Shown one piece after another: positions 22,061-32,808 of a DNA stretch of 64,000 nucleotides. This DNA comes from Gautieria morchelliformis (lineage: Eukaryota > Basidiomycota > Agaricomycetes > Gomphales > Gomphaceae): the NCBI GenBank assembly GCA_015179125.1, contig WHVA01000247.1:93535-157534 (forward strand). The letters are read 5' to 3'. Numbering within the stretch: position 1 is the first letter of the stretch; the number at the start of each line of letters is the position of its first letter. The notes beneath the pieces were generated by a model. It was not told the DNA's origin. It ran no database searches and worked only from the letters and a program-made list of their open reading frames with translations. The position numbers and the translations under genes are program-made.

Positions 22061-24543
22061 AGCCTGCTACGTCCTCGAAGCACGGGACATGGGGGATTGA
22101 AAGGCCAGCGAGCGGATTCGGTGAGGGGCACCAGGGTGTGTCCTATAGAACTCGCGGAGTTTGTCCAGAGCGAACACATCTTGCTCCGGGACCCATGAAT
22201 CCTCCTCATACCCATACCCTTCCCATTTCACGAGGAATTGGAGTCATCCTCACACAAACCGGCTGTCCAGGATCTGCTCCACCACATAGTGCTCTTCCAC
22301 ATCTACAATTTCTGGTGGAGGTGGGAGATGAGCCTTCCGCCCTGGAATTGGGTCCTCAAACACAGGGAGCAACTTCGCTATGTTGAAGACGGGGTGTAGG
22401 CGGGACATGGAGTTCGGAAGTCGGAGGTGTAGTGGTGGGCAAGCTTCTGCGAAGGGCGAGTGGTGCGGATGTCACTTGCATCTAGATACACCTTGTCTCC
22501 AACTTGGTACTCCGGGGCAGGAACCCGGCGTTGGTTGTAGTACCTTTCCATGTCATCCTTGGCCTTCACAAGGGCAGACTTGGCTTCCGAAAGGGTGGAG
22601 TCCATGCAGTCTCGGAACTCATTGACTGTCTCGAGTCAGGACTCTGCCTGGTGTGGTTCAAAGCCCATCCGCAGGTGTCGTCCAGAGTCAAGCATGAAGG
22701 GAGTCTGTTGTGTGGCGGAATGTACATGGTTGTTGTATTGGAATTCCGCCAGTGGAAGTAACTCGTCACAGTCATCCTGCCTCTCATTGACAAAGAGGCA
22801 GAGATATTGCTCCAGCTCCTGATTGACCCGTTCCATCTGTCCATCACCCTGTGGATGGTATGCTGTGGTGGCAGCCAGCTTTATGCCGAGCAGGCGGTAG
22901 AGCTCCCGAGTCAGTTCTGCGATGAACTGTGGACCTCGGTCAGAAACGACTTGCTTCTGGAGCCCATGCAACTTCCAGACATGTGCAAGGAACAGGCGGG
23001 CCGCTCCGAGAGCTGTGATCGTCGTGTGCATCGGAATGAAGTGGGACACCTTGCTTATCGAGTCCACGATGTTCATAATTGCGTCGTAGCCATGAGACTC
23101 TGGGAGTTCAATGATGAAGTCAACACTGATGGTGTCCCAGCAGGATTCTGGAATTGCGAGTGGAATGAGCCCTCTGACGGGTGGATGTCGCTGTGCTTTG
23201 GTCCGGAGACAAAGGTCGCACATCTTCATGTACTGTCCAATATAGCAGGCCATCTGAGGCCACCAGTAGTTCCAAGCCACTAACTCCAGCATCTTCCACC
23301 TGCCAGCATGCCCAGCGACCTGGGTGTCATGGTGTTGGGACATGATGTGGCGGTGGAGGTCGGCCCCACCTGGAACATAGGCCTTGCCTCTGAAGTGGAG
23401 CAGCCCATCACGTTCTGACCACTCTGCTGCCCGTACAGACTGTGAGTGCCCTTTCTGCAGTTCCTCCACCACCTTCACCACCGATTCCTCCTTCTCTCCA
23501 TTCCGGTACTGCCTCCGGATGCCCCGGAGTATTTCCGCTTCCGCCCCAACTGCAGTCACTCCTTCGAGGGTGCAGATTGCAAAGAGACTTGGGCGGAGTA
23601 ATGTCATGTCAGCATTGTCCCTGCTTCCGCTTCCATGATCCGCGTGGCAGGATAGGGCATCGGGCTTGCCCATGGTGCGGCCGGGGCGGTGGTGGAGTAT
23701 GAAGTCAAACTGGGACAGGTGTAGGGACCACCGTGCTTGTCGTCGGTTCAACTTCTTAGACGTGCGGAAGCACTCAAGGTTCTTGTGGTCTGTCCAGATC
23801 TCAAATGGGCATAGAGCCCCCTCGAGGAAGTGTCGCCCCTCCTCCAGCGCTCGGATGATTGCCAGCATTTCCTTGTCGTGGATCTCATAGTTCCGCTTGA
23901 CCGGACTAAGGCTTTTAGAGAAGAAGGCAATTGGATGCCACCCCCCACCATCTTCCGATGACTGCTGTGACAAGACCGCTCCGGTGGCTGTGTCGGAAGA
24001 ATCCGCCTCGACTCGATAAGGGCGAGAGTCGTCGGGAAAGATCAGGACTGGGGCAGAAGTGATCAGCTCCTTGAGTTTGTCAAAGGAGGCCTGTTCCGGC
24101 TCCCCCCACCGCCATCCAACACCCTTCTTGGTGAGGTCAAAGAGGGCACGGGCATGGCAGGTGAAGTCCTCGATGAACCGCTGGTAGAAATTGACAAACC
24201 CAATGAAGGACTGGACCTCTTTCTTGTTCCGCAGCACAAGCCATTCTGACATGCCGGAAACTTTGACTGGGTCCATTTCCACGTTTCCTTCTGACACGAT
24301 CACCCCAAGATACTCTATCCGCGTCCGCTCAAATTCGCACTTTTCCGGCTTGAGACACAGGTTGTACTCCCGGAGCCGTTCCAGCACTCTCCGCACGACC
24401 TCCCGATGTTCCAACATTGTTTTCATGAAGATGAGGATGTCATCGAGGTAGATGCAGACAACCCCTTCTGCTATCATGTCATGGAAGATGTCATTCATCA
24501 TCATCTGGAATGTGGCAGGACTGTTGGTGAGGCCAAAGAACAT
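22061..24543 (-). pseudogene. G1 pol: RT end, RNase H, integrase, chromodomain
   Basis: The 635-codon minus frame from 24543 starts inside RT (MFFGLTNSPATFQ; catalytic YLDD at residues 32-35). It continues through RNase H (FEIWTDHKNLECF, RPGRTMGKPDALS), the integrase zinc region (HAGRWKM ... MCDLCLRTKAQRH) and the core with Asp in SVDFI, Asp in SDRGPQF and Glu in QMERVNQELE. An in-frame TGA at 22636-22638 follows HQAES; the same frame continues to GDKVYLDASDIRTTRPSQKLAH. Beyond it are small deletions, a second in-frame stop and then the chromodomain (HYVVEQILD ... KWEGYGYEEDSWVPEQDV) near 22300-22100. RT palm residues upstream of MFFGL are missing here but occur inverted at 26656-27567. Confidence 0.92.
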
Positions 24544-25929
24544 GACCTGTGGCTCAAAGAGTCCTCGGTTGGTGTGGGTTGTGTCTACTATCTCTGTGAT
24601 GGACCTGCCTCATTGGGGCTTATATCCACATTGAACACTGGGATCGCACATTGCAACTTCCGCATGGTCAGTCAGTTCCGTTCCACATAGTCTCAGTCCA
24701 TAAACTGACCAGTGGCCCCACAATTGACAAGGGCGGGTCTGGATTTGACTTCCACCGTATCTGTCGTCTGGATCTCCACCTTAATGACTAGTGACTTGGT
24801 GCCAGGGGTGGCAGCAACAACATAGCGCTTTGGGAGGCATCTCTCCCAAGGGCGGATGCGAGATGGACGGGGTGTTGGATTCGGCTTTTGTGTGACTTTA
24901 TCTGGTGGGTCTGTACGAAGTGAGGGGAGTGGGGGCTTTTCATTCTCTACTTCAAGACAGGAAAACCGGTTATGTACAGGTATCAGGGGCACACATCTCA
25001 CCCGCTGCGCGTCACAAAATCCGACACATCTTCCGCTTCCAATGCGCCATGTTCCGCATTTTCGGAAATTTCTTCCGCAGTGGGCACTCTGCTTATGTCT
25101 GCAAGTGTGAGGAACTCTGGAAGGAGCTCGAGTTTCTCCTCTGTGGTCATAAGCCGATGTCTAAGGCTTGGGGGCACTCGCAGGCATAGTGGCCTGGCTG
25201 TCGGCATCGGAAGCAGGTGATAGTTCCTTGCCTTGTCCGCGCATGCGGTCAACATCCATGGGGGCAGGGCCACTATTTGAGGGAGGGGGGATAGGGTTCC
25301 TAATAGGATCAGGTGGAGCAACCGTCAGAAATATTTTCCATGTGGGAATGACGGGTTTTGGCACAAATGGAGTAGGACGAGTGGAACTGTGTGTCATGTT
25401 CCGGGTTGTCTCCACGAAGGCCTCATTTGCTTCCCTGTTTCGGGACACCCTCTGCACAGCTTGGTACCACCCTTCTGGGTCATCGAAATCCGGAGCTCCA
25501 TCCCCAAGCAGCGCAACTTGGTTCTGGAGTGTCGGATCAAGTCCTCATCGGAATTTGATGACAATCACCTTGTCGTCGTCATACTCGGCCAGGTCAATGA
25601 GCTCCTGGAAGCAATCGATGTAGTCATTGACCAGATCCTTGGCCTGGTACCAGCTGGTCCCCTCGAGCTTCGTAAGGGCTGTGAGCTGCTCATTTTTCGG
25701 GCAGAACTGGTCGGAAAATGTTTTCTTGAAGGCGTCCCAGTCCCGGAAGTAGTTCCCCTTGCCCTTTGCTTCATGTCGGATCACCTTGTTTGCAAAACGG
25801 GCTGGCGGTCCGACTTGAAAAAGGACAATGCCCAGTGAATCTGAGCCTGGTCATTCGGAAAGAGGTCTCCGACAATTGCGAAGTAGATGCTGCATGTGTT
25901 GAAGAATGCGCGTCCCTTCTCCTGATCTC
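24544..25929 (-). pseudogene. G1 gag 3' part, zinc knuckle and protease start
   Basis: From 25929 down: capsid region (FAIVGDLFPNDQAQIHWALS, FFKSDRQ, RHEAKGKGNYFRDW, FCPKNEQLTAL). Then a basic/proline region with MDVDRMRGQ, and a zinc knuckle C-x2-C-x4-H-x4-C at 25215-25174 (CFRCRQPGHYACEC). A frameshift just after the knuckle puts the next part (LMTTEEKLELLPEF) in another frame. The protease begins near 24760 with ALVNCGATGQFMD; the expected catalytic Asp codon reads AAT (Asn, 24723-24725). After the phrase NEAG..ITEIVD it jumps straight into RT (TNRGLFEP). At least three frame changes. Confidence 0.88.
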
Positions 25930-26559
25930 TGTTACATATCGAGATTTCCGCTAAGTCGGAACTGGAAAGGACAGCGGCTTCAACTTATAGGTTGCGCCCC
26001 CAATGAAACTATCGTCCTCAGTATTTCGGAAATGGGTCGGAAACCGGAAGGTGCTGAACTAAGAGTTGTTCGAAACTTGAGCCGGAACTGAGGCGGAAGG
26101 CAGAAGACGGAAGATGGAGAGACGAAGGTCTTGCTAGACTCGCTGTGCTAAGAACAGGATGGAGCGAAGGAAATCAAGTATCGAAGGTGATTATCTGATT
26201 GCAGAAATGGAGACATACATGAGAGGGTTTTATACAAAGAGCAGAAGCAACAGGTAATGTTATGGTACTAAGCACATTCCGGGGGAGCGGAAGTCGGGTA
26301 GACATACATGGGAACTAACTAATTGGGAACAATGGGACTACAAGGGGGTTCAGGGTAAGGTAAAACAATGGCAAAGAACAAGGGGTCGGAAAACATATCT
26401 GAAAACAAACTACAAGGGTGACCGGATATATGATCTTGATGAACGATGAAGCGGGTCCGGAGTGTCTGAGTAATAGAGTTGAAAGAACAAGGGAGTAGAA
26501 CAAGGGGCGGAATGTGTGCGGAACTGATGGTCAGAAATCGGAAATGGACGGTCATAACA
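25930..26559 (-). mobile_element. solo LTR inside G1 gag, TSD ATCTC
   Basis: 630 bp, TGTTACATATCGAG to GGTCATAACA on plus, flanked by ATCTC (25925-25929 and 26560-26564). The gag codons on either side join correctly when it is removed (FDGD before, KGRAFFNTC after). Same family as 19785-20482. Confidence 0.92.
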
Positions 26560-26564
26560 ATCTC

Positions 26565-26655
26565 CATCAAAGTCCGCCAGAGTTGCGGGTTTGACCTTTG
26601 CCAACTTTGCTGACATCTTCTCTTCCGCTACTTCCGCTTTTCCGAAATCCGACTC
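26565..26655 (-). pseudogene. G1 gag segment upstream of capsid
   Basis: Minus strand DESDFGKAEVAEEKMSAKLA and the following VKPATLADFDGD, continuous with the capsid at 25929 across the solo LTR. Confidence 0.8.
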
Positions 26656-27567
26656 ATCCTGCATTGCATTTCCACCACTTCCGCTATGATGGGCACACTG
26701 AACGCACTTCCTTTGCACATCATCCTCGGGTTTACCTGGCTGCAGGAGCACAACCCGGAGATCAACTGGCAGACTCGGAAGGTGCTGATGAGTCGATGCC
26801 CAGCCAAGTGTCACATGTGTCGGTCGGAAGTGTGGAGGGAGCGCCAGGAGCAGCGGAATACCGAGCGACTCATACAGACATGTCGTTCCGGCCCCCATCC
26901 ACTACTTGCTGAAGAGGATTTGGAAGTGGAATTTGAACCAGCTCCCACTTCCGGTTCTGATTCCGACTCCGACGTCATCCGACTCGGTCCAGAAGATGCT
27001 CTGGCGGAGGGGGAGCGCCTGCTGTACATAAACCTTCCACCGGAAGCAGAACATGTCTGCGCCACCGGAAATATTTCGCAATGCCTCGCTGAAGCCTCCA
27101 GGAAGCATGATAAAGTGGAGGTGGAGATTCCAGAGTACCTGCGGGAGTTCGAGGATGTCTTTGCCAAGGAGTCGTTGGATGCCCTGCCTCCACGGAAGCT
27201 GTGGGACCATGCCATCAAGTTGGAGCCTGGGGTCAAAGCCCACCAACTGCAAGGTCTACCTGCTGTCACCCAGGGAGCAGGTAGAGCTCGATGCGTTCCT
27301 AGCAGAAAACCTCCTACAGGGAGGATCCACCCCTCCAAGTCACCCATGGCATCTCCGGTGTTCTTCATCAAAAGAAGGATGGCTCGCTCAGACTTGTGCA
27401 GGATTACCGGGCTTTGAATGCGATCATGATCAAGAACCGCTACCCCATTCCACTCATTTCTGAACTTATCACACAACTCCGCGGGGCTAGGTACTTCACT
27501 AAGCTGGATGTCCGCTGGGGCTTCAATAATGTTCAGATCTGTGAGGGAGACAGTGGAAGGCTGCATA
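26656..27567 (+). pseudogene. inverted gypsy protease-to-RT segment
   Basis: On the plus strand, opposite to the rest of G1. It starts YDGHTERTSFA and goes on, after a frame change, to HIILGFTWLQEHNPEINWQ (protease C-terminus). Next is an acidic linker with VEIPEYLREFEDVFAKESLD, then the RT entry ([14 protein letters not shown], then after a shift [12 protein letters not shown] and [13 protein letters not shown]). It ends at [19 protein letters not shown], with the first RT catalytic Asp in KLDV, and WKAAY. This is the very piece absent between ITEIVD and TNRGLFEP in the minus-strand G1. It either moved and inverted within the element or came from a sister copy. Confidence 0.85.
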
Positions 27568-27675
27568 CGTAATATCTAACTTAGCCAAAATTGTTTGTAA
27601 GGCTGTTTCAATAGCATCGGTCTTCATCCGGTTCAATTCCTCCTCCATATTTCAAAGACGATCGTCCGGATCCAT
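27568..27675 (-). pseudogene. gypsy gag N-terminus
   Basis: Minus strand MDPDDRL, an in-frame stop, then MEEELNRMKTDAIETALQTI and LAKLDI up to the inverted segment. It looks like the coiled-coil start of gag, and its position relative to 26655 fits. Confidence 0.5.
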
Positions 27676-29165
27676 GTCAGAAGGAGAAATATGGGACGGG
27701 ATTTCTGGGCTCGACGTAAGAAGAGGGGCTGTCGTATGCCGTGTGCATGGAATCTTGTTAGTGTTGAGAGTAATACCGAAAGTAATATGATTTAATCTCT
27801 GGATGTGAGATAAATTGAGTGGTAATCAGAAATAGCAAGAATATCTGCACATACAACAGGTGTATGTGTCTTATGATAAACACTATAAAGGTCTAGCTAG
27901 TAGATGTATAGTAAATAGAATCGGATTTCGCTGCTACTATATGGTACACGAAGCTAGCTATTTATCAGTCAATGCTAGTACTTGGCGGTCATCATATTCA
28001 TGGAATGGGAACAAAGGCAAGGTGGGATGGGGGGAACGGCGCATAGACATTGATAGGAGTATCGACGGGTGTTGTACAAGTTAGGTTGGGTGTGGAGTAT
28101 AAAACAGAGAAAGGGAACGGGTTGTGGGAGTGGATAGGGGATGTGGTCTAGCTACAGGCAGGGTCGGCTCGACGTGTCACATCCCTTGATTGGGTCACGT
28201 GATTCTGGGGCGTGTGCCACTTGGGTCGGGCTCGGCGTGCTTGGGAAGGGTCTATAGGGGCGTTCTGGACTGTAGAAGCGTGTGGTGTGTGCTCCTGTGA
28301 TATTGGGATGATCGGAGGCGTGGATCGGGTTGGATCGAGTGGGTGGGTGTGGGTTCAGTGATCTTGGGCATAAGTTGTTGTGATGTGTATGCGTTCGGAT
28401 GTATATCGACGAGTTGATTTGGGTTTGGAATTGTGTTGTTATAATCACCGTGTCGATATTATATTTCTTTAGTATTTCCAACATGGAAGAGGTTGTGATC
28501 TCCGAGTCACTATCTCCGATTCCAAACGCACCTATCGCGAATGCAACATGCAGTACGACCGCCGGTCCTCTAGGGAGGATGTTCACATTGACAACAATGT
28601 ATATTCTTCTAGGATATATTAGATATCTTTTAAAATATCAACCCTAACCAAATTCATAATCCATCATTTTGAGCAACTTGTATATTGTGGACATCCTAAA
28701 TTTTTTTGAATGTTCTGATATTTTAAAAATATGGTTGTATGTGCTAAAGCATGGTGTGTATTGATATAACAGAGCAATTTCAGAGAGGATGTGGATGACT
28801 ATATATTAAAAGTATACATGAAACATGTTAGATGTACAATCACAGAATATAGAAGCAAGTATGGACAATACCTGTACTATATTATTATATATGGTTGAGA
28901 GATCTGATTAGAAGGTATGTTTAAAATAATATGCATGTATAGTACAAAGATATGTAACTATTGATGTTTAGACAATGGGGTATACACCCTTTCCTGGGGG
29001 AGCTGCAGACTGTGAGAAAGAACTTTGGGGCTAGGATTAAGCATGTCTTACAGATGCTGGCAACTGCCTAAATTGTGATATATTTTATGAAATATAGATG
29101 AGCTAAGCTATATATACATATATATGACCTTTATAAACATCCTCCTAGGGGAGAGGCTTTTCTGC
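27676..29165. other. unrecognised region between G1 5' LTR and gag
   Basis: 1.49 kb with no protein domain I can name. 28140-28600 has an open minus frame (144 codons) rich in His, Pro and Thr. 28640-29140 is AT-rich. No usual primer-binding site follows the 5' LTR (next bases on minus are GCAGAAAAGCC), so this stretch probably includes another insertion. Confidence 0.4.
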
Positions 29166-29654
29166 TGTAAGGGCAACCCTAGCTGACTGTGGAGATCACA
29201 CTACCACACAACTGACAAGGGGAAATCCGAAGTATGTATAAATGAACAGAGTATACAAGAGAGGGGATTCTCACCTCACAAGGGGAAATCCGAAGAGAAA
29301 AGTCTAAGGACCCCCAATGTCAGCGAGCCCGTATTATACTACGATGCGCAGCCAGGGACAACACTTGGCACCGCCATCAACCCTGGATCCCCATGACCTC
29401 CCTGACCCTTGATTGACCCTTGATGCCACCTATTACGCGAGTCACTTGACTTCCGACACTGTTCCGAGAGCGGAAGTCGGAAATTGGAGTGGAATTGGCA
29501 AAGCGAACAGAACTGGTGGAAGTTCTGCCAGAAGGAGAATCATTCCCGAAAGCGGAGGCGGAGATGGAATCGGAACCTGAACCGGAGTCGGAAATGGAGT
29601 CGGAACTTGGTGTGGTGTCAGAACTGGAAATGGAAAACAGGGTGTCCCCTGACA
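29166..29654 (-). repeat. G1 5' LTR
   Basis: 489 bp, TGTCAGGGG...CCCTTACA on the minus strand, followed on the right by target duplication CATAC and the 12-bp array. Confidence 0.93.
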
Positions 29655-30842
29655 CATACAGGGTAGCGTACAGGGTAGCATATGGGAGTAGTGTACTGGG
29701 TAGTGTACAGGGTAGCCTATGGGGTGGCCTATGGGGTAGCATACAAGGTATCCCACAGGGTAGTGTACCTGGTAACCTACAGGGTAGCATCTGGTAGCAC
29801 ACATGATAGCATACAGGGTGGCATACAGGGTAGTGCATGAGGTAGCCCACAGGGTACATTATAGGGTAGTGTACAGGGTAGCTCACAGAGTAGTGTAGCG
29901 CGTAGCCGACAGGGTAGTGTATGGGGTAGCACACATGGTACCATACAGGGTAGCATATGGGGTAGCATGGTAGTGTATGGAGTAGCCCACAGGGTACATT
30001 ATAGGGTAGTGTACAGGGTAGCTCACAGGATAGCGTACCGCATAGGGGGTAGTGTAAAGGGTAGTGCACAGGGTGGCACACAGGGTGGTGTATGGGGTAG
30101 TGCACATGGTAGTGTACAGGGTAGCGCATAGGGTAGCATACAGCGTAGTGTATAGGGTAGCATACAGGGTAGCGTACATGGTAGCGTACATGGTAGCGTA
30201 CCTGGTAGTGTATGTGGTAGCGTACCTGGTAGCGTACCTGGTAGCGTACATGGTAGTGTACGTGGTAGCGTACGTGGTAGGTACATGGTAGTGTACATGG
30301 TAGCGTACCTGGAAGCGCACGTGGTAGTGTACGTGGTAGCGTACCTGGAAGCGCACGTGGTAGCATACCTGGTAGAGTACGTGGTAGTGTATGTGGTAGC
30401 AGTGGTAGCGTACCTGGTAGTGTATGTGGTAGCATACGTGTAGTGTACGTGGTAGTGTACCTGGAAGGCACGTGGTAGCGTACGTGTAGTGTACGTGGTA
30501 GCGTACCTGGAAGCGCATGTGGTAGCGTACCTGGTAGCGTACCTGGTAGCGTACCTGGTAGTGTACGTGGTAGCATACCTGGTAGCACACGTGGTAGCGT
30601 ACCTGGTAGAGTAGGTGGTAGTGTACGTGGTAGCGGTGGTAGCATACGTGGTAGCATATGCGGTAGTGTACGTGGTAGCGTACCTGGTAGAGTACGTGGT
30701 AGTGTACGTTGTAATGCACGTGGTAGCGGTGGTAGCATATGTGGTAGCGCACATGGTAGCGTACCTCATAATGTACATGGTAGCTTACGTGGTAGCGTAC
30801 CTGGTAGTGTACGTGGTAGTGGTGGTAGCGTACGTGGTAGCA
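29655..30842. repeat. 12-bp minisatellite, type 2 passing into type 1
   Basis: About 99 dodecamers. Up to about 30170 they carry ACAGGGTAG (type 2). From there they carry ACGTGGTAG and ACCTGGTAG (type 1). Each class forms one continuous block instead of being mixed. Confidence 0.95.
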
Positions 30843-31454
30843 CCAACTTCACTCACTGCAAGGCGAACATGCAGTGTTCCACAGGTACACTGGTCAGGAT
30901 TCACTCATCATCGCAGTTGATGTCAATGACCTCACCATGGCTGGTAACTCGAAGGATGCAATCCACACATTTAAGGATAAGCTGCGCACAGTCCTCAAGA
31001 TCAAGGATCTTGGGGACCTAAGTTGGCTACTTGGGATAGAGGTAAAGTGGGACCGTAAGCTACACACGATTTCACTGTCACAGCGTGCATACATAGATAA
31101 GATCCTGTAGTGTTTTAATCTACAGGATGCCAATCTGCTGAGTACACCACTCGACCCCCACTATAAGCTCTCGCTCTCACAATCCCCCTCTACCCCTCGC
31201 CAATTCGATGACATGCACAATGTGCCCTACAGGGAGGCCATCGGCTTCCTGATGTATGGGGCCCTAGGCACGCACCCTGAGATTTCATTCGCGGTGTCAT
31301 TCCTGGCACAGTTCATGCAGAACCCAGGCAGGTCACACTGGGAGGCCGTCAAGCGGGTATTCCATTACCTGAAGGCACCAGGGGTATGTGCCTCATCATT
31401 GGCAGATTGCACCTAGGCCTGGAGCTCTATTCGACGCATATTGGGCATCACAGG
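30843..31454 (+). pseudogene. copia-B RT C-terminal part and RNase H start
   Basis: Begins immediately after the last dodecamer at codons for NFTHCKAN and, after a one-base shift, FHRYTGQDSLIIAVDVND. The catalytic box reads VDVND where YVDD is usual. It goes on to LKIKDLGDLSWLLGIEV, RAYIDKIL, a stop (31108-31110), and then [40 protein letters not shown] and LELYSDAYWASQ in shifted frames. The 1.1-kb insertion at 31455 splits it; it resumes at 32560. Confidence 0.85.
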
Positions 31455-32554
31455 TGTTGGGTGCATATGTGCACCAGACTTCAAACCTAACATTTCTGTT
31501 CTTTCTTTCGATTTTGACCTGAAACTATGCTGACATTCATTCTATGCCTTTTACAATTTTCCTTGATTTTTTCGAGGCTGTATTACTTGTCCTTTTCATG
31601 TTCTGTCCAACCGACCCTTTGTGGGTGGTTGTGGACAAGTTTCCTTTTTGAGCTGCAGCTGTTCACTAACGTGTTACGTTCTATGGGCGCTTAGTCTGGC
31701 ACACCATTGCCTGAAGGGCGCTTAAGTGCCGGAACTTCGTATATGTGAGTGAAACAAGCCCATGCACAGCCTCCCCTCCTCAGTGTTGACAATCACTGAG
31801 GAGGTGAGTTTAATAGTGTACTTTCGTAATATTTAACTGAGAAACACATGTAGAATATTAAATAGGTAGCTTTCCTTTATATTACTAGTGTTGGGCGGAT
31901 GCTCACAACTTTTTATAACCTGTAGCTTCACCCATTTTATTCTCAAATTATAGAAAAGAAGAGGACGAAAGTACATGCCAATCTTATTGTTGGGATATAA
32001 ATAAATTTTCTTTTGTCCCTCCCTGAGCGGCCGCTCCGCCGACGAGAGCACCCATTCTTATTTTTACCCCTCTTCTTATTTTTTCTACCCACTTTTAATA
32101 TACACTATATCATTATAACTATTCATATATATTACAAATATCTACACAACTACTATTACTCCATATGGTAGTCTAATACTCTCTCATTATAACTAGTCAT
32201 ACTAATACTCCTACTCATATCTGTTACAAGTATCTCTCCAAGTATCTGTTACTCTATCTTGTAGTCTAATACTCTCTCATATGTATATATATCTTCAAGA
32301 TGTTTAAATATATACAGAATCATCTAATAACATCTATTATTCTCCTTATAAATACTACTATATATTCCTATATGTTGTTATTAATACTCTTATAGTATAT
32401 ATTATATACTCATATATGCTGTATTACATAACCATTATGATTATCCTCCTTGACTATCACTGAGGAGAACATTAAATAGTTTATTAATCTCCTGCAAGTC
32501 CCATCGTTCATATCTGGCGTATAACTTCCTACTTGCCCAAACCGAGTTTGTACA
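31455..32554 (+). mobile_element. 1.1-kb non-coding element, TSD ACAGG
   Basis: TGTTGGGTGCATATGTGCAC to GAGTTTGTACA, flanked by ACAGG (31450-31454, 32555-32559). The host codons (WASQ / EHQHSISGY) join cleanly without it. The right half is very AT-rich (TATATATTACAAATATC...). A related copy lies at 41846-42812. No coding region seen, so a large solo LTR is the simplest reading. Confidence 0.8.
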
Positions 32555-32559
32555 ACAGG

Positions 32560-32724
32560 AACACCAACATTCAATATCGGGGTATGTTTTCACTATAGGT
32601 GGCAGGGCTGTCTCTTGGAGCTTGAAGAAGCAACCAATTGTTGCACTGTCAACAACCGAAGCAGAGTACATTGCAGCAACTCACACACTGCAAAGGAAGC
32701 ACTCTGGATTCACACATTCCTAGC
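32560..32724 (+). pseudogene. copia-B RNase H fragment
   Basis: Codes for [38 protein letters not shown] with the catalytic Glu, then after a shift [11 protein letters not shown]. It is cut by a gypsy LTR start at 32725. Confidence 0.85.
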
Positions 32725-32808
32725 TGTCAGGGGACACCCTGTTTTCCAGTTCCCACGCCATGCCAAGTTCCAACTCCATTTCCAACTCCACTTCCAGTTC
32801 CGCTTCAG
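32725..32808 (+). repeat. G1-family LTR fragment
   Basis: TGTCAGGGGACACCCTG and about 70 further bases of the G1 LTR start, then an abrupt join to minus-strand integrase sequence. Confidence 0.8.

Larger units (their letters stand above)
21560..29654 (-). mobile_element. gypsy chromovirus G1 with both LTRs, TSD CATAC
   Basis: 8095 bp bounded by two 489-bp LTRs and by CATAC on each side (21555-21559, 29655-29659) inside the minisatellite. Internal order on the minus strand is disturbed: leader of unknown origin, gag start, an inverted PR-RT piece, gag, a solo LTR inside gag, PR start, RT end, RNase H, integrase, chromodomain. The LTRs differ at about 26 of 489 positions by eye. Confidence 0.9.

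Noticed and set aside
29377-30738. 453-codon open frame (and others of 100-414 codons) across the satellite arrays
   Set aside because: They are tetrapeptide strings caused by a stop-free 12-bp repeat; all six frames are open.
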